A stretch of DNA of 64,000 bases from Kalaharituber pfeilii (lineage: Eukaryota > Ascomycota > Pezizomycetes > Pezizales > Pezizaceae), in assembly GCA_015179045.1 (NCBI GenBank), contig WHUZ01000148.1, positions 16,189-80,188 of the forward strand, read 5' to 3'. This document shows positions 22,539 to 32,182 of this stretch, in pieces. Under the pieces are notes generated by a model. It was not told the DNA's origin, searched no databases, and saw only the letters and a list, made by a program, of their open reading frames with translations. The position numbers and the translations under genes were made by a program. Positions within the stretch are counted from its first letter, which is position 1. Every line of letters begins with the position of its first letter.

Positions 22539-22644
22539 TTTTTTTTTTTATTTTTTTATTTTATCTCACATAACCCCACTTGCAGCTGTTCGCCTTTTTT
22601 TTTTTTACCATTACTCGCATGCCGCCCTATTGGCCATGGCGAGG
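22539..22644 (-). mobile_element. composite of family A hairpin-tail joined to a truncated family B hairpin-tail
   Basis: On the minus strand the order is family A hairpin (CCTCGCCATGGCCAATAGGG...GCGAGTAATGG), 12 A, then the 3' two-thirds of family B (GGCGAACAGCTGCAAGTGGG...TTATGTGAGAT) and a second A-rich tail. No clear target duplication was found around the pair. Either A inserted into B, or two RNAs were joined during one integration. Confidence 0.6.
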
Positions 22645-22762
22645 TTATACATGGGGTGAGATAAGTATAGGTAAAGTTAAAGAAAAAATAGGGAAGTCCC
22701 AGTCAATCCTCCGAAAATTCTGTCACAAGAAAGGGAGAAAGCGTGTAAGTGAAGATAAGTAA

Positions 22763-23816
22763 TTTTTTTTTTTTTTTAATATCATTATTTGCATGTCGCC
22801 CTATGGGCTATGGCGAGGTCTGGTTAGATACATGAGATGGATAAGTAGATTACGTGAAATAGATAGAGAGTCCCTCTCGTCTCCCTCTCGTAAGAAGTCT
22901 TCGTGAAAAGGAAAAAGGGAAATGGAATGGAAAAGGAAGGAAATCCCGTTTACTCGTCCCCCCCCCAGCAATTCCATTAATGCGTGTAGTGGGTCTGGGT
23001 CGTCGTCTCCTGCTCTTGGGGGTCTCCGTATGTCTTCTATACCTCCGGGCCATCGTCTTCGCCACACCTGGCACTCATCAAGGAGGTGCTTTGTCGTTTC
23101 TTCGTGTTCGCCGCTCTAGCGGCAGTCCGGGCTGTTTGCTTTCCCTATCTTGTGCCTCCAAGCTCGTAAACCTTTCGAGCCTAGTAGGCCCGCGAGCTTC
23201 ACTACTTGTATCCTAAGCCTCTGTACTATGTAGTGGCCGGTATGTTAGTCCCAGTCTGTTTCTCTCTTGGGCCCTACTTTGCCTGGTGTTCTGTCTCACC
23301 CCGGCCTCGGTGACGACCTCGGGTAGGTACTGTAGGAAGGTGCCCGTTTTGGCCGCTTCGTCTGCCTCTTCATTTCCCGGGATGCCCTTGTGTCCTTTTG
23401 ATCCACATTCTTGCCAGGTCCCGGTCGCCTTTCGCAATTCGTTCTTCCCACGACATTCTAGTTTTTCGTGCCGCTCCTTCGTGGGTAGGGTTGCCGTTGG
23501 CGATGTTACATAGCTTGGCTATTGCAACTTTGGAGGCATGCGAGTAATGAAATTAAAAAAAAAAAAGAAAAATTGCAACTTTGGAGTCGGTTAGTATTAG
23601 GAGTTCCCCTTCCGTCGTGTCTAGGGCTACGCTTATGGCGAATAACTCCGCGTCGTTTACCGTGGCGTGGGTGCCCAGGTATATCGATCTTGATGACCCC
23701 TGTGTGTATAGGCCCGCTCCTGCTCTTTCTTCTATCCGGCTCAATGTAGGGGGAGTCTTCCAGTTTCCAAAGGCCAACTGGTATTTACTGTGCTTTTTTA
23801 AGGCTCTGTAAGCCTA
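22763..23816 (-). mobile_element. 5'-truncated LINE (RNase H, zinc knuckle, family A tail)
   Basis: The minus-strand order is an RNase H start near 23777-23600 (LGTHATVNDAELFAI, GELLILTDSKVA), then KGHKGIPGNEEADEAAKTGT near 23400, a C-terminal stretch with WRRRWPGGIEDIRRPPR near 23065, the 3' UTR, the family A hairpin and poly(A) ending at 22763. The frame is broken by a 35-bp tail insertion (23536-23570) and by frameshifts. No matching target duplication was found. Confidence 0.75.
23536..23570 (+). mobile_element. minimal hairpin-tail insertion, family A, 35 bp
   Basis: Flanked by ATTGCAACTTTGGAG at 23521-23535 and 23571-23585. The insert is only the 3' strand of the hairpin (GCATGCGAGTAATGAAATT) plus an A-rich tail. 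It is the shortest insertion in the window and lies inside the RNase H of an older LINE on the opposite strand. Confidence 0.85.
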
Positions 23817-23819
23817 GCA

Positions 23820-24300
23820 CCGCCTTGTGACCATTTCTGGCCCCCCTGCGCGATTTTCATACTGTGGGATTGCCCCACTCGCGCTGTCCACAGGCCCTAC
23901 AACTGTACGAAGGTTGCAGGTTAGGGCTGTCGTTTCACTTGAACCAACTCAGGGCACCACCCAAGTGAGTACGATACTCTCCCTGCCATAGGCTTGTCAC
24001 ATCGTTTGCACCTTAAGCACCTTCGCTAAGCGACTTCGGATGAAGCCATTCCGACCGCTTGCACCGACGGAAGCATCCGTCTGGACTCCCCACAAGTCCA
24101 ATGCCACGGCTCGCTGTATATTTAGCAAAGCTTCCCGTTCCACACAAGGGTCAAGCCTGGGAAGAGTCTACAGAGCTTATCAGGCTCTAACCTCACAACC
24201 CTTTACGTGCTGGGACCCTCAATGCAGCTACTACGTCTCGCCCTGGGCCATAACAGCTTCAGATGGCGGTGATGCCGCGGATCTGTCCTAACTGCCAGTC
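23820..24300. other. GC-richer intergenic DNA, no gene assigned
   Basis: It contains a remnant CCCTGCCATAGGCTTGTCAC (family C hairpin 5' half) near 23979. Open stretches such as 24040-24291 show no domain that I recognise. Confidence 0.35.
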
Positions 24301-24491
24301 CTACCCAAGACTAACCAAAGACCCAGTGATGGCCGTGGGAGCTCCACTTCGCTCGCGATGTAGGCCGATAAAGTAATAAAATGTCCCCGTCATGTTTCCA
24401 TCCATTCCATGAGTGCTACCAGGGGGTCTCCTTGTTCTTGATCTAACTAAGAAAACCTCGCCATAGCCTATCAGGCGGCATGCGAGTAATG

Positions 24492-24528
<37 letters not shown>

Positions 24529-24620
24529 TTCTTGATCCGAGTTGTCCGGTATAAGTAGCTCTTCGCCATGGCAGGTCCCTGGACCGAAGTCAATATGGCC
24601 CGGGGACAGGCACTTAAAAA
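24301..24620 (-). pseudogene. LINE C-terminal/3' fragment, family B type
   Basis: The minus strand has GTGCCTGTCCCCGGGCCATA, a partial family B hairpin 5' half, then CGGACAACTCGGATCAAGAA and codons for DPLVALMEW. The last block recurs at 39776-39856. It is interrupted by the family A tail at 24444-24525. Confidence 0.5.
24444..24525 (+). mobile_element. hairpin-tail retroposon, family A (82 bp)
   Basis: Flanked by TTGTTCTTGATC at 24432-24443 and 24526-24537. It has 13-14 nt upstream of the hairpin (TAACTAAGAAAAC), then CTCGCCATAGCCTATCAGGC...GCATGCGAG, TAATGATATT and about 30 A. Confidence 0.9.
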
Positions 24621-24838
24621 CAAACAACTGGGGGCTGAGGTGTGCTGGCAACGGAGCGAGAGCTGAAAGATTCCTCAAAACTTCACCCCAAGGGGGATAC
24701 TTGAGGACTTGGATATTTTGGAATAAAAATTAGGTCAAAAGACTCAGCGGGCTGAGAGCTTTCGATCTGTGTGGCGTTGTGGTTGCGGAGTCCCTTCCAA
24801 ACGCTCGTCCTGTTGAAGTAGTTGTCGCTGGCTCGCCA

Positions 24839-25160
24839 TGCCTATCAAGGTTAGCTCATTCTACCTTATTATGTGCTTTCGTGCCATACCTACTATACCT
24901 GTCAAGTTCAGCTCACTCTACCTCATTTCGTGGCAGTGGGTAGGGCCTGCTATACCTGTCAGATTGAGCTCATTCTGCCTCACCTGATGCCGTGGGCCTG
25001 GACCTGCTATATCTATTACATTCGGCTCATGTTGCCATATCTTGTGCTAGTGAGGGAGACCTGTCTTTTTTTTTTTTTTTTTTTTTTTTTCATATATGAT
25101 TACTCGCGTGCCGCCTGGTAGGCTATGGCGAGATAGGGAGACCTGTCATACTTGTTAAAT
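24839..25160 (-). repeat. 55-bp satellite array, reverse orientation, about 5 units
   Basis: Iterated TACCTGTCAAGTTCAGCTCA every 55-58 bp, the reverse complement of the 19300-20010 satellite. It is interrupted by a family A tail at 25066. Confidence 0.65.
25066..25134 (-). mobile_element. hairpin-tail retroposon, family A (69 bp)
   Basis: Flanked by AGGGAGACCTGTC at 25053-25065 and 25135-25147. It is the family A hairpin plus two nt upstream and a tail of about 25 A on the minus strand. The target is the 55-bp satellite. Confidence 0.9.
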
Positions 25161-25179
25161 TGAGCTCAGGTTGCAGGAC

Positions 25180-25530
25180 TAGTTGGCACTTCGGTCCTTT
25201 AGCATAGGCTCAAGCTATATCAAATGCGACTGGATTCAATCCGGCGCGAGGAGTAACAAAGTAACTATGCTGACGATGAGTAGCCGTGATTCCTGTCAAT
25301 ACATATACCTATAAGCTACCCAGAATATATTCTCCTATGTGCAGAGTTATATTTTAGACTATTCTAAATATGCTTTATTTTTGTAGGATGATATACATAT
25401 TGAATATCAAAGTTTGCTTCTAGTAATAAAAATATATATATTAGCTCACCACTTGTTCTATATGTATCCAATTATTATGAAACATTTCAGATCTCTTGAA
25501 TACATACTATAACAGGTATATACATGTGCT
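25180..25530. other. intergenic DNA, nothing recognised
   Basis: Moderately AT-rich; no ORF, repeat match or element terminus was identified. Confidence 0.35.
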
Positions 25531-25544
25531 CAAGGTCCTAAATA

Positions 25545-25581
25545 TCCTCGCCATAGCCTACAAGGCGGCATGCGAGTAATG

Positions 25582-25612
<31 letters not shown>
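25545..25612 (+). mobile_element. hairpin-tail retroposon, family A (68 bp)
   Basis: Flanked by AAGGTCCTAAATA at 25532-25544 and 25613-25625. The insert begins two nt before the hairpin base (TC then CTCGCCATAGCC) and ends in TAATGACAT with about 27 A. Confidence 0.9.
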
Positions 25613-25616
<4 letters not shown>

Positions 25617-25915
25617 TCCTAAATAGCCATCTTGCCATTTTACATCTGCATAGGGTTCAGATGCCTAATTAGGCAACTGCCACCATAGAGTATCATTCAA
25701 GATTTACAATTGGCTAACTAAGGTGCAGAAGTTACTCTCCTCTACCTCTCCAGGCGGTATGTGCAATCTGGTTATCTTCTATGAAGATTTGGACTTACAG
25801 GAGGTTGTTCTTCCGGAAGTAGGCTGGATCTCGGTAATGCGCCGCATCCCGGTCAGTGCCGTTATTATTATTTTTTTAATTTTTCCATTACTGAATTTAT
25901 CTCCCATGTAGCTAG

Positions 25916-25965
25916 TCTCGTCATAGCCCATAGGGCGGCACATGAGTAATGATAAAAAAATAATT
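25916..25965 (+). mobile_element. hairpin-tail retroposon, family A (50 bp, aged)
   Basis: Flanked by CATGTAGCTAG (25905-25915) and CATGTAGTTAG (25966-25976). The hairpin has CTCGTCATAG at the 5' side and CATGAG at the 3' side, transitions on both strands. The tail is eroded to AAAAAAATAATT, so this is an older copy. Confidence 0.8.
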
Positions 25966-26373
25966 CATGTAGTTAGGTGTACTTACGAGGATAGCAAGGG
26001 GAGCTCCCGTAGGACTTATCATGGCTGAAGTGCTGGATACGAGTTCTGATTCCGTTTTCTCTACCAACAAATATAAAAAAAGAGAGTGGTCTCCTCCACC
26101 TTACTACTGAGTTCTAGCTCCTGTCTTTCCACTGCTCTTCATCCCTCTATTCCTGCCTTCGTGTCCTTCCTGCTATATCCTGTTGTAGTAAGAGGGTCGT
26201 TTATACTATGGCCGAAAATTTTCTGCCATATATATGTATGTCCCCTATTCCCAAGATATTCCGAATCACCTAGGCCCAGACTCTGGCTCATCATCTTGTC
26301 CCTGCTCCCCACCACAGGTGACTCCCGTCCACTTGTAGTGTAACCCTATTTTGATTCTGCATGTACTGTGCTT

Positions 26374-26432
26374 TTTTTTTTTTTTTTTTTTAATTTCACA
26401 TGACCCCGCGTGCAGCTGTTCGCCATGGCAGG
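26374..26432 (-). mobile_element. hairpin-tail retroposon, family B (59 bp)
   Basis: Flanked by GCATGTACTGTGCTT at 26359-26373 and 26433-26447. On the minus strand: CCTGCCATGGCGAACAGC, TGCACGCGGGGTCATGTGAA, poly(A). The 5' end sits at the hairpin base. Confidence 0.9.
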
Positions 26433-26931
26433 GCATGTACTGTGCTTACTATAGGCCAGGGAAGCTGTATACAACTTTTCAGCTGCATTCCATCGCTGCT
26501 TATGTCATGACATAGTCTCCTAAATAAGATTCCACAGACACGCCTAGGGCATGCCATGGTCATTGTACTTTACGTATTTAAATCAGCACTAGTTTTATTT
26601 ATAGCTACAGTGGTAGCAAATGACTCTAGGATTGCCATTGTCACCGGTGTCACGATCAGTGAAGAAAGGTAATATATATTTGGGCCCCAATGCAGCATAT
26701 CATAAATGCAATGCATGCATAAGCTAATGTGCTCAGTGTCGAAACCTACAGTAACAAGAGTACAGACGTATCCAATGCGAAAGCAAGGAAGTGTCCCAGA
26801 GCTGTCGGTAATAGTCAGGCGTATGACGAATGGAGCTTGTTCCTCTGCCGAACGGCGTGGTGAGATAAGCTGATTTTGAATGTCAAACCATCCATGCTGT
26901 ACTCCAATATTGTTGCACAACCCTCACAAAT

Positions 26932-26994
26932 CCCTGCCATGGCGAACAGCTACAAGCGGGGTCACGTGAAATAAAAAAAAAAAAAAAAAAAAAA
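26932..26994 (+). mobile_element. hairpin-tail retroposon, family B (63 bp)
   Basis: Flanked by AACCCTCACAAAT at 26919-26931 and 26995-27007. It starts exactly at CCCTGCCATGGCGAACAGC and ends GGTCACGTGAAAT plus poly(A). Confidence 0.9.
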
Positions 26995-27228
26995 AACCCT
27001 CACAAATATTAGCCCGAATCGCAACACATCGATCTTGGCATGGACTTTTCCTAGGTTTGTGTAACATTTTCAGTCCTGGCCTTACCTAGACTAGATGGTT
27101 CTTAACTCTCGTCGGAACAGGACGCACTATCACGGCAAAAATCAAGATCTTGTGTGACGGCAATATGAATTTATATTAGCTTTTGGAGATCCCGTACTAC
27201 ATTTATAAATTTATGTTGAAGCTGGGGT

Positions 27229-27292
27229 TGTTTTTTTTTTGTTTTTTTTTTTTTTTTCATTTCATTACTCGCGTGGAAGTCTACGGCGAGGT
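27229..27292 (-). mobile_element. hairpin-tail retroposon, family A with deleted loop (64 bp)
   Basis: Flanked by AAGCTGGGGT (27219-27228) and AAGCTGAGGT (27293-27302). The outer stem survives (ACCTCGCC...CGCGAGTAATGA) but the inner GCCC/GGGC stem is partly replaced. The 5' end is two nt before the stem. Confidence 0.75.
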
Positions 27293-27299
27293 AAGCTGA

Positions 27300-27764
27300 G
27301 GTCGTGAAATATGGTTTTGCTACATGGTATCTTTGATAAGGCTAGCTCTCTGAACTTAGCACTAGGGCTCGAAAGGCCTAGTAAATTCTCTGGACTAGAT
27401 TATTGTAGTATACGACAGATTGGTTTGTCGTCAGGAGAGCTCACCGGATGTGTATATCTTCAACCCCAATGTGATACAAATTAGAGAGTCAAATTTCAAG
27501 CAAAGATACCTTGCAGGCAGCAGACGACTAGGACACGCATCCAGAGCTTCAAAGTAGGTGGGTTCGCGTTAAACAAATATTAATTGAGTATTAGGAATAA
27601 AATTATTGTCAGGTTTCCTTGCTTCTGAGCAAGGGAGGATTCCTGAGGAATATATTAAGTTAAAAATAAATTGACTAGATTACATCAGATGGTGATGGCT
27701 ATCCAAAAATGCTTCTTATTACCCAAGTCACTTTACTCTACCGGATCAACAAGAGTAGGATTAA
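27300..27764. other. intergenic DNA 3' of the small secreted-protein gene
   Basis: No ORF or repeat match seen. It probably contains the 3' UTR of the minus-strand gene ending at 27765. Confidence 0.35.
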
Positions 27765-28314
27765 CTACCTAACACTTGTTGGACATGCGACAGCGACAGT
27801 CTCAATAGGAACTGGACAAAGTTCAGGACACTCAGTAGGGCACGGTGGCACCAGTGTATAGCTTGGAATAGCATCGCACTTCGTGGTCGTAAGGTTCGTG
27901 CAGGTGCCCTTGCAGTAGCTGGTGAACGTAGACGTGACGGGGGTTTGGTATGCACACCTATTAATGGACAGAGAACATCAGCAGGGTTGCAAAGGGAACG
28001 GCGGAGTAAATAAACATACCGAGCGACGGGACATCCAGCAGTGTTGAACGTACAAGACCCTGTAGGTTCAACAGTTATGGTCGTTGTAGGGCATATCTTA
28101 GTGCATTTGCCGACAGGGCAGCTGGTGATAGTGCTGGTGACGGTGACGGTGGGTAATATGGGATCAATTGTGTAGTCTTGAGGCCTCGCAGTAACAGCAC
28201 TGCCCTCAAGGAATTAGCGCTCTGGTTGCGGGAGAGGAACAATTTTGTGATGAGGTATAATTTTACTCACACAGCAAGCAATGCGACCACAATGGATCCT
28301 CTGATGGTAAACAT
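27765..28314 (-). CDS. small Cys-rich secreted protein, paralog 1
   Basis: Three exons on the minus strand, inferred by eye: 28271-28314, about 28020-28199, and 27765-27957, joined by GT-AG introns. The start codon is followed by a hydrophobic signal-like stretch (GSIVVALLAV). The mature part is Thr/Pro-rich with regularly spaced Cys: TSCPVGKCTKICPTTT, VEPTGSCTF, and near the C-terminus PPCPTECPELCPVPIETV. Intron position and Cys pattern match the plus-strand gene at 30311-30907, so the two are paralogs. An extracellular or cell-wall role is inferred; no enzymatic domain is recognised. The family is unknown to me and could include effector-like proteins, but that is speculation. Confidence 0.7.
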
Positions 28315-28319
28315 TCTAT

Positions 28320-28640
28320 AAATGTATAGGACAGATTTAATAGATTAGAGTAACCGGGTTAATCACTGCTGGGGGCCACAGTAGGGATTTCATATACAGT
28401 ACGCTCCTGTATGCCGTGGCTCCTGGCAGGCTTTTATAATTTTGGTGTTAGCTTTGGGTGTGCCAAGGACTGAGTTGCTACCACATTAATCCTTGAGTCA
28501 ATGCTGGGATCACCGCGACTCCATCCACCGAAATCGGAAGGAGTGCCAGCGACAATTGCCTAGTTGCTGACCAGCTGATTTTTTACCGGACCTAGCTAGT
28601 GGACAAGAACCGTGAAAGTATGCATATGGAAGCTCCTACT
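28320..28640. other. upstream region of secreted-protein paralog 1
   Basis: It should hold the promoter of the minus-strand gene, but no defined box stands out. Nothing else recognised. Confidence 0.3.
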
Positions 28641-28644
28641 TCTC

Positions 28645-28718
28645 TTTTTTTTTTTTTTTTTTGTTTCATTACTCGCATGCCGCCTGACAGGCTATGGCGA
28701 GAAATTAGATACATGATG
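28645..28718 (-). mobile_element. hairpin-tail retroposon, family A (74 bp)
   Basis: Flanked by GCTCCTACTTCTC at 28632-28644 and 28719-28731. It carries 17 nt of LINE 3' UTR before the hairpin (CATCATGTATCTAATTT on the minus strand), the hairpin CTCGCCATAGCCTGTCAGGC...GCATGCGAG, and an A tail. Confidence 0.9.
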
Positions 28719-28734
28719 GCTCCTACTTCTCGCT

Positions 28735-29735
28735 CGCTTTGTAGAAATGTAGAATGGTCTGCCAGGAACCAGCAGAGGTACCGTACATAAGCCGGCAGAT
28801 ACATTTACCCTACGAGGGCGCTCCATTCAGAGCACGATCCACGCAAGTTTCCCATTTTCACTCTAAGGGGATAACGTTGCCACTTATTAAAACCAACTAA
28901 CCATAATTTAGATCTATTAACGCATTGGGTAAACAATGGCGAGTTGGATTAGGGTTGAGTTCAGTTACCCATTTTCAGCCAATTCGTGAGAAAACGTACC
29001 AAATGAAATAACTCTGGAAGACAGTGGATGCTGCTGAGCCTTCATTACGCTGGGCGTAAGGATGCAAACACTGTCGTAACGTACAATCGAGTAGCTATCC
29101 GCCATTACCTCGGTCGCTGAAGTGCTGGGTACGAAAACAGCTTAAGCGTACATATTGCATAGATTGCATGATTTCTCTTATGCTGTTACTGTTCTGATCT
29201 CCACATAAGTATTACGGCTTTTATGGCTGAAAGTCAAATCTGGTCTATCTTCCTTTTTCGCCCACTTAACATTATACCTTCTACATTTCGGATTCTTGTC
29301 ACCTATCAGAGTCTTTTGCGTCTGTTCATTTGATATTCAAAATTAGATTGATGCATTATTCTCGACTTGTCTTCAATATCTTGTATCTAGTAGTTTATGT
29401 CTGCTCTCTCAGTTTAGCCTAATACATTGCTGGTGAACGTGTTCCTGCGATTCTTATTGAGATAGCAGCAACTCATTTTCGCAAGCCTGCGGACATGCGC
29501 ACGCTAATAAATCTACCATGCGATTGAGGATGCGGGTGACAAAGACATCAGCTCCTTCTGACTATCAATTTAAAGATTATAACGGCTAACGGGGTTCAGA
29601 CGCCTACTCCAACAGTAGGTTTATGAGTGTCTTAAATCACACTAAAATATCGCCCTACACAGGTGTGTACTTAATACAATTGAGCTCTCAGTCATAGTTC
29701 CTTCTCTTGGTTTGATTACAGGATACCATTACATT
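28735..29735. other. about 1 kb of intergenic DNA between the secreted-protein paralogs
   Basis: No ORF with a recognisable product, no repeat match and no element end were found. It probably includes upstream regulatory DNA of both divergent genes. Confidence 0.35.
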
Positions 29736-29744
29736 CCATGTGTG

Positions 29745-29814
29745 CCCTGCCATGGCAAACAGGTGTAAACGGGGTTACGTGATATTTTTTTAAAAAAAAA
29801 AAAAAAAAAAAATC
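29745..29814 (+). mobile_element. hairpin-tail retroposon, family B (70 bp)
   Basis: Flanked by CCATGTGTG at 29736-29744 and 29815-29823. It starts exactly at the hairpin base (CCCTGCCATGGCAAACAGG) and ends GGTTACGTGATA then T-rich and A-rich runs. Confidence 0.85.
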
Positions 29815-30310
29815 CCATGTGTGTTACACGAGTCAAGTCACCTATGTAGTACTTACCAGGGAGACTTGCCCACAACTGGCTTTCTGCCAACTATCCAGAA
29901 GGGGCAATAAAACCCCATTAAATCATTTTGGTATATCGCACAACTGTTGGCAAGGTTGCACAACCTCCGTGTCACCATTTTGCGGACAAATGAGCAAACA
30001 TCGGCTATGTGCTGCTTTAACTTTATTGTGCGAAAACAGCAGGACTTCCTTCATAGGTTGCAGCATTGCTACGCAGGTTGTGCAACTTGAGACGCAGCAA
30101 TACACATTTGCCGATCAACGTGTGATTCCTAAAATGCAAGGGCCAGCATTGAACGATGGACTGTATCCTTCTTGGCGCAGGTATACTGTGAAAAGTGTTA
30201 ACGCAACAACTCTACAGGCCTCTATATATATGCCGCTTGTCGTCCTAAGAAATTGAGCTCTCTAGGGGACCAGTAGTCTAGTGGTACATGTGTACGCTCT
30301 ATCAGTCAAC

Positions 30311-30907
30311 ATGTCTCCACTTCAGAAGATTCTCGTTGCGACGTTGATCATGGCTAGGTAATTTAAAAATTCCAGGCCAACAGCTATTGCTAGCCTCATT
30401 AACAACCATCTAGGTGTGTTGCAGCCATTCCCACAGTTACGATGAAGCTCCCAACAGTCACGACAACAGTGACCACATGCCCGCCTGCCTCGAACTGCAG
30501 GAAGATTTGTCATACTCCCACAATCACTGCAGAGCCTACTGGATACTGTACATTTGATTTGAGTACCTGCCCAGTTGCGATGTACGACCCCTCATGCTAT
30601 ATTTTCCCTGGAGCGTTGTATATTGAGCCAATTGCTAATGAACTGTCTATATTGAGCTAGGTGTCTCTCGGTGCCCGCCATTACCTCCACCACAACCAAG
30701 TATTGTCCCTCTGGAGGATGCTCCAAGCTGCAATCGACCGACTGCCAGAAGGCCCCCACCGCCACCGTCATCCCTCCCTGCCCTACTGAATGCCCCGAGC
30801 TTTGCCCCATCCCAATTCAGACTGTGGCAGTGGCGTGCACAACCACGTATACCCTGGACCCGGGCCCTATTTATACTTTGCCGGTGGAAAAGCCGGTGAC
30901 AATCTAA
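30311..30907 (+). CDS. small Cys-rich secreted protein, paralog 2
   Basis: Three exons inferred by eye: 30311-30357, 30414-30581 and 30661-30907, with GT-AG introns in the same positions as paralog 1. The N-terminus (QKILVATLIMARCVAA) is signal-peptide-like. The mature part has TTCPPASNCRKICHTPT, AEPTGYCTF, and PPCPTECPELCPIPIQTV, aligning with the paralog at 27765-28314. It extends further at the C-terminus (TTTYTLDPGPIYTL). It is transcribed away from paralog 1, about 2 kb apart. A family A hairpin-tail lies 32 bp after the stop codon, so it probably sits in the 3' UTR. Function unknown; extracellular location inferred. Confidence 0.7.
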
Positions 30908-30939
30908 GTTTTCTGGTGAGGAAATATGGCAGGGTTTGT

Positions 30940-30986
30940 TTTTTTAATGTCACTACTCGCATGCCGCGCTATGGGCTATGGCGAGG
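30940..30986 (-). mobile_element. hairpin-tail retroposon, family A (47 bp)
   Basis: The flanks ATATGGCAGGGTTTGT (30924-30939) and ATATGACAGGTTGT (30987-31000) are an imperfect duplication. The hairpin is CCTCGCCATAGCCCATAGCG...GCATGCGAG with a tail of only 7 A, suggesting an older copy. Confidence 0.75.
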
Positions 30987-31009
30987 ATATGACAGGTTGT
31001 GTTAAGTAT

Positions 31010-32180
31010 ATTGATGGTTGTGACTTGGAGTTTATGAAGGTGGAGGTCCCTGAAGCTGTAATAATAGTAGCATACTCTACTTCCCTTCATTCAGAATCAT
31101 TCGGAATGTTTATTGATGTATCAAATAGTCATATTCCACTCCAGTAATATTGATGATTAACTGGTGGGATTGATGATAAGAATGACGAATTGAAACGTGA
31201 AAACATATATTTAATCTGGAGGAGATATGATAATACCTCTTCGTATTATTAACCAAACATGGCCCAGCAAATTTGGTATACCCTGTTTCACAGTTCCCGC
31301 AGAAAAGCATATCAGAGGGGGGTTTTGCTACGGAGGTATGGGCAAGGCATTAAGAGTTTCAAGCAGGCTACAAGCTCTGTGATAGAAACACTCTGTTGAG
31401 GGGAAGTGTTGGAAACCATGACTAGCTAAGGTATACAGGCCGCGCCCGCAAGAATGACCGGTCGGACATGCAATGACCGGTCGGACATGATCGTCGACCT
31501 TGTTGGAGGTGACTTCACACAGTTGGACGACAGTGGGGACCATGACTGAGTCTGAGCATACGAGGTGGGCCGTGTGCCCTCCATACTAGTACATGGCAGA
31601 CCGAACACTCCGCTGTTGTAGTTCATGGTTTTGTATGCGACTTCGCGTTATGTATTTTCTATGTACGCATTGTTCGGGAATCCTTGTCATGTATTAGTAA
31701 AATCATCAGGGAGTTCAATCTTGTCGTATCCTGCATTATCCCTCTATTTCCTGCATTCGTCAATCGTCAACCTTCGGGTGATGAGGGTAGGGCAAATGTG
31801 ACAGTCTACTTTCACCTTGCGGGCTGGTAATGTCACGACCTCTTGAGCTTCATATTAGAAAGGAAAACAAACGAGGCATACCGACTAGTTGTGCCCATGC
31901 TGACTGGTCATGATTCCTGAGTATACTGTATTCATGAGAGGAGATTTCGGCATCAAAACCCTATGGAACAGGAATTATGGTAGTATAAGTAAAGTTGAGC
32001 ATGAATGCATACATAAACTTTAGCGAAGCAATACCGACATAGGTACATATATACTAATTCATACAGAAAAAGAAAATAAGCTCCTTTGACATATACCGCC
32101 CCGCCCCCGTCTCACTCTCACACAAAATAAACAAAGGAAATGGTTCATCCAGAACGATGAAGATCAGTATTGAAATATGC
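31010..32180. other. intergenic DNA with a dispersed repeat fragment
   Basis: The stretch 31400-31445 (GTGTTGGAAACCATGACTAG, AAGGTATACAGGCC) is the reverse complement of sequence near 35060-35110. The phrase CCGGTCGGACATGATCG also recurs near 34595. No gene model is supported. Confidence 0.4.
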
Positions 32181-32182
32181 TG

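Noticed and set aside
30261..30300. tRNA-like phrase CCAGTAGTCTAGTGGTACAT
   Set aside because: It resembles an A box, but there is no B box (GGTTCGAATCC-like) or acceptor stem downstream, so no tRNA is called.
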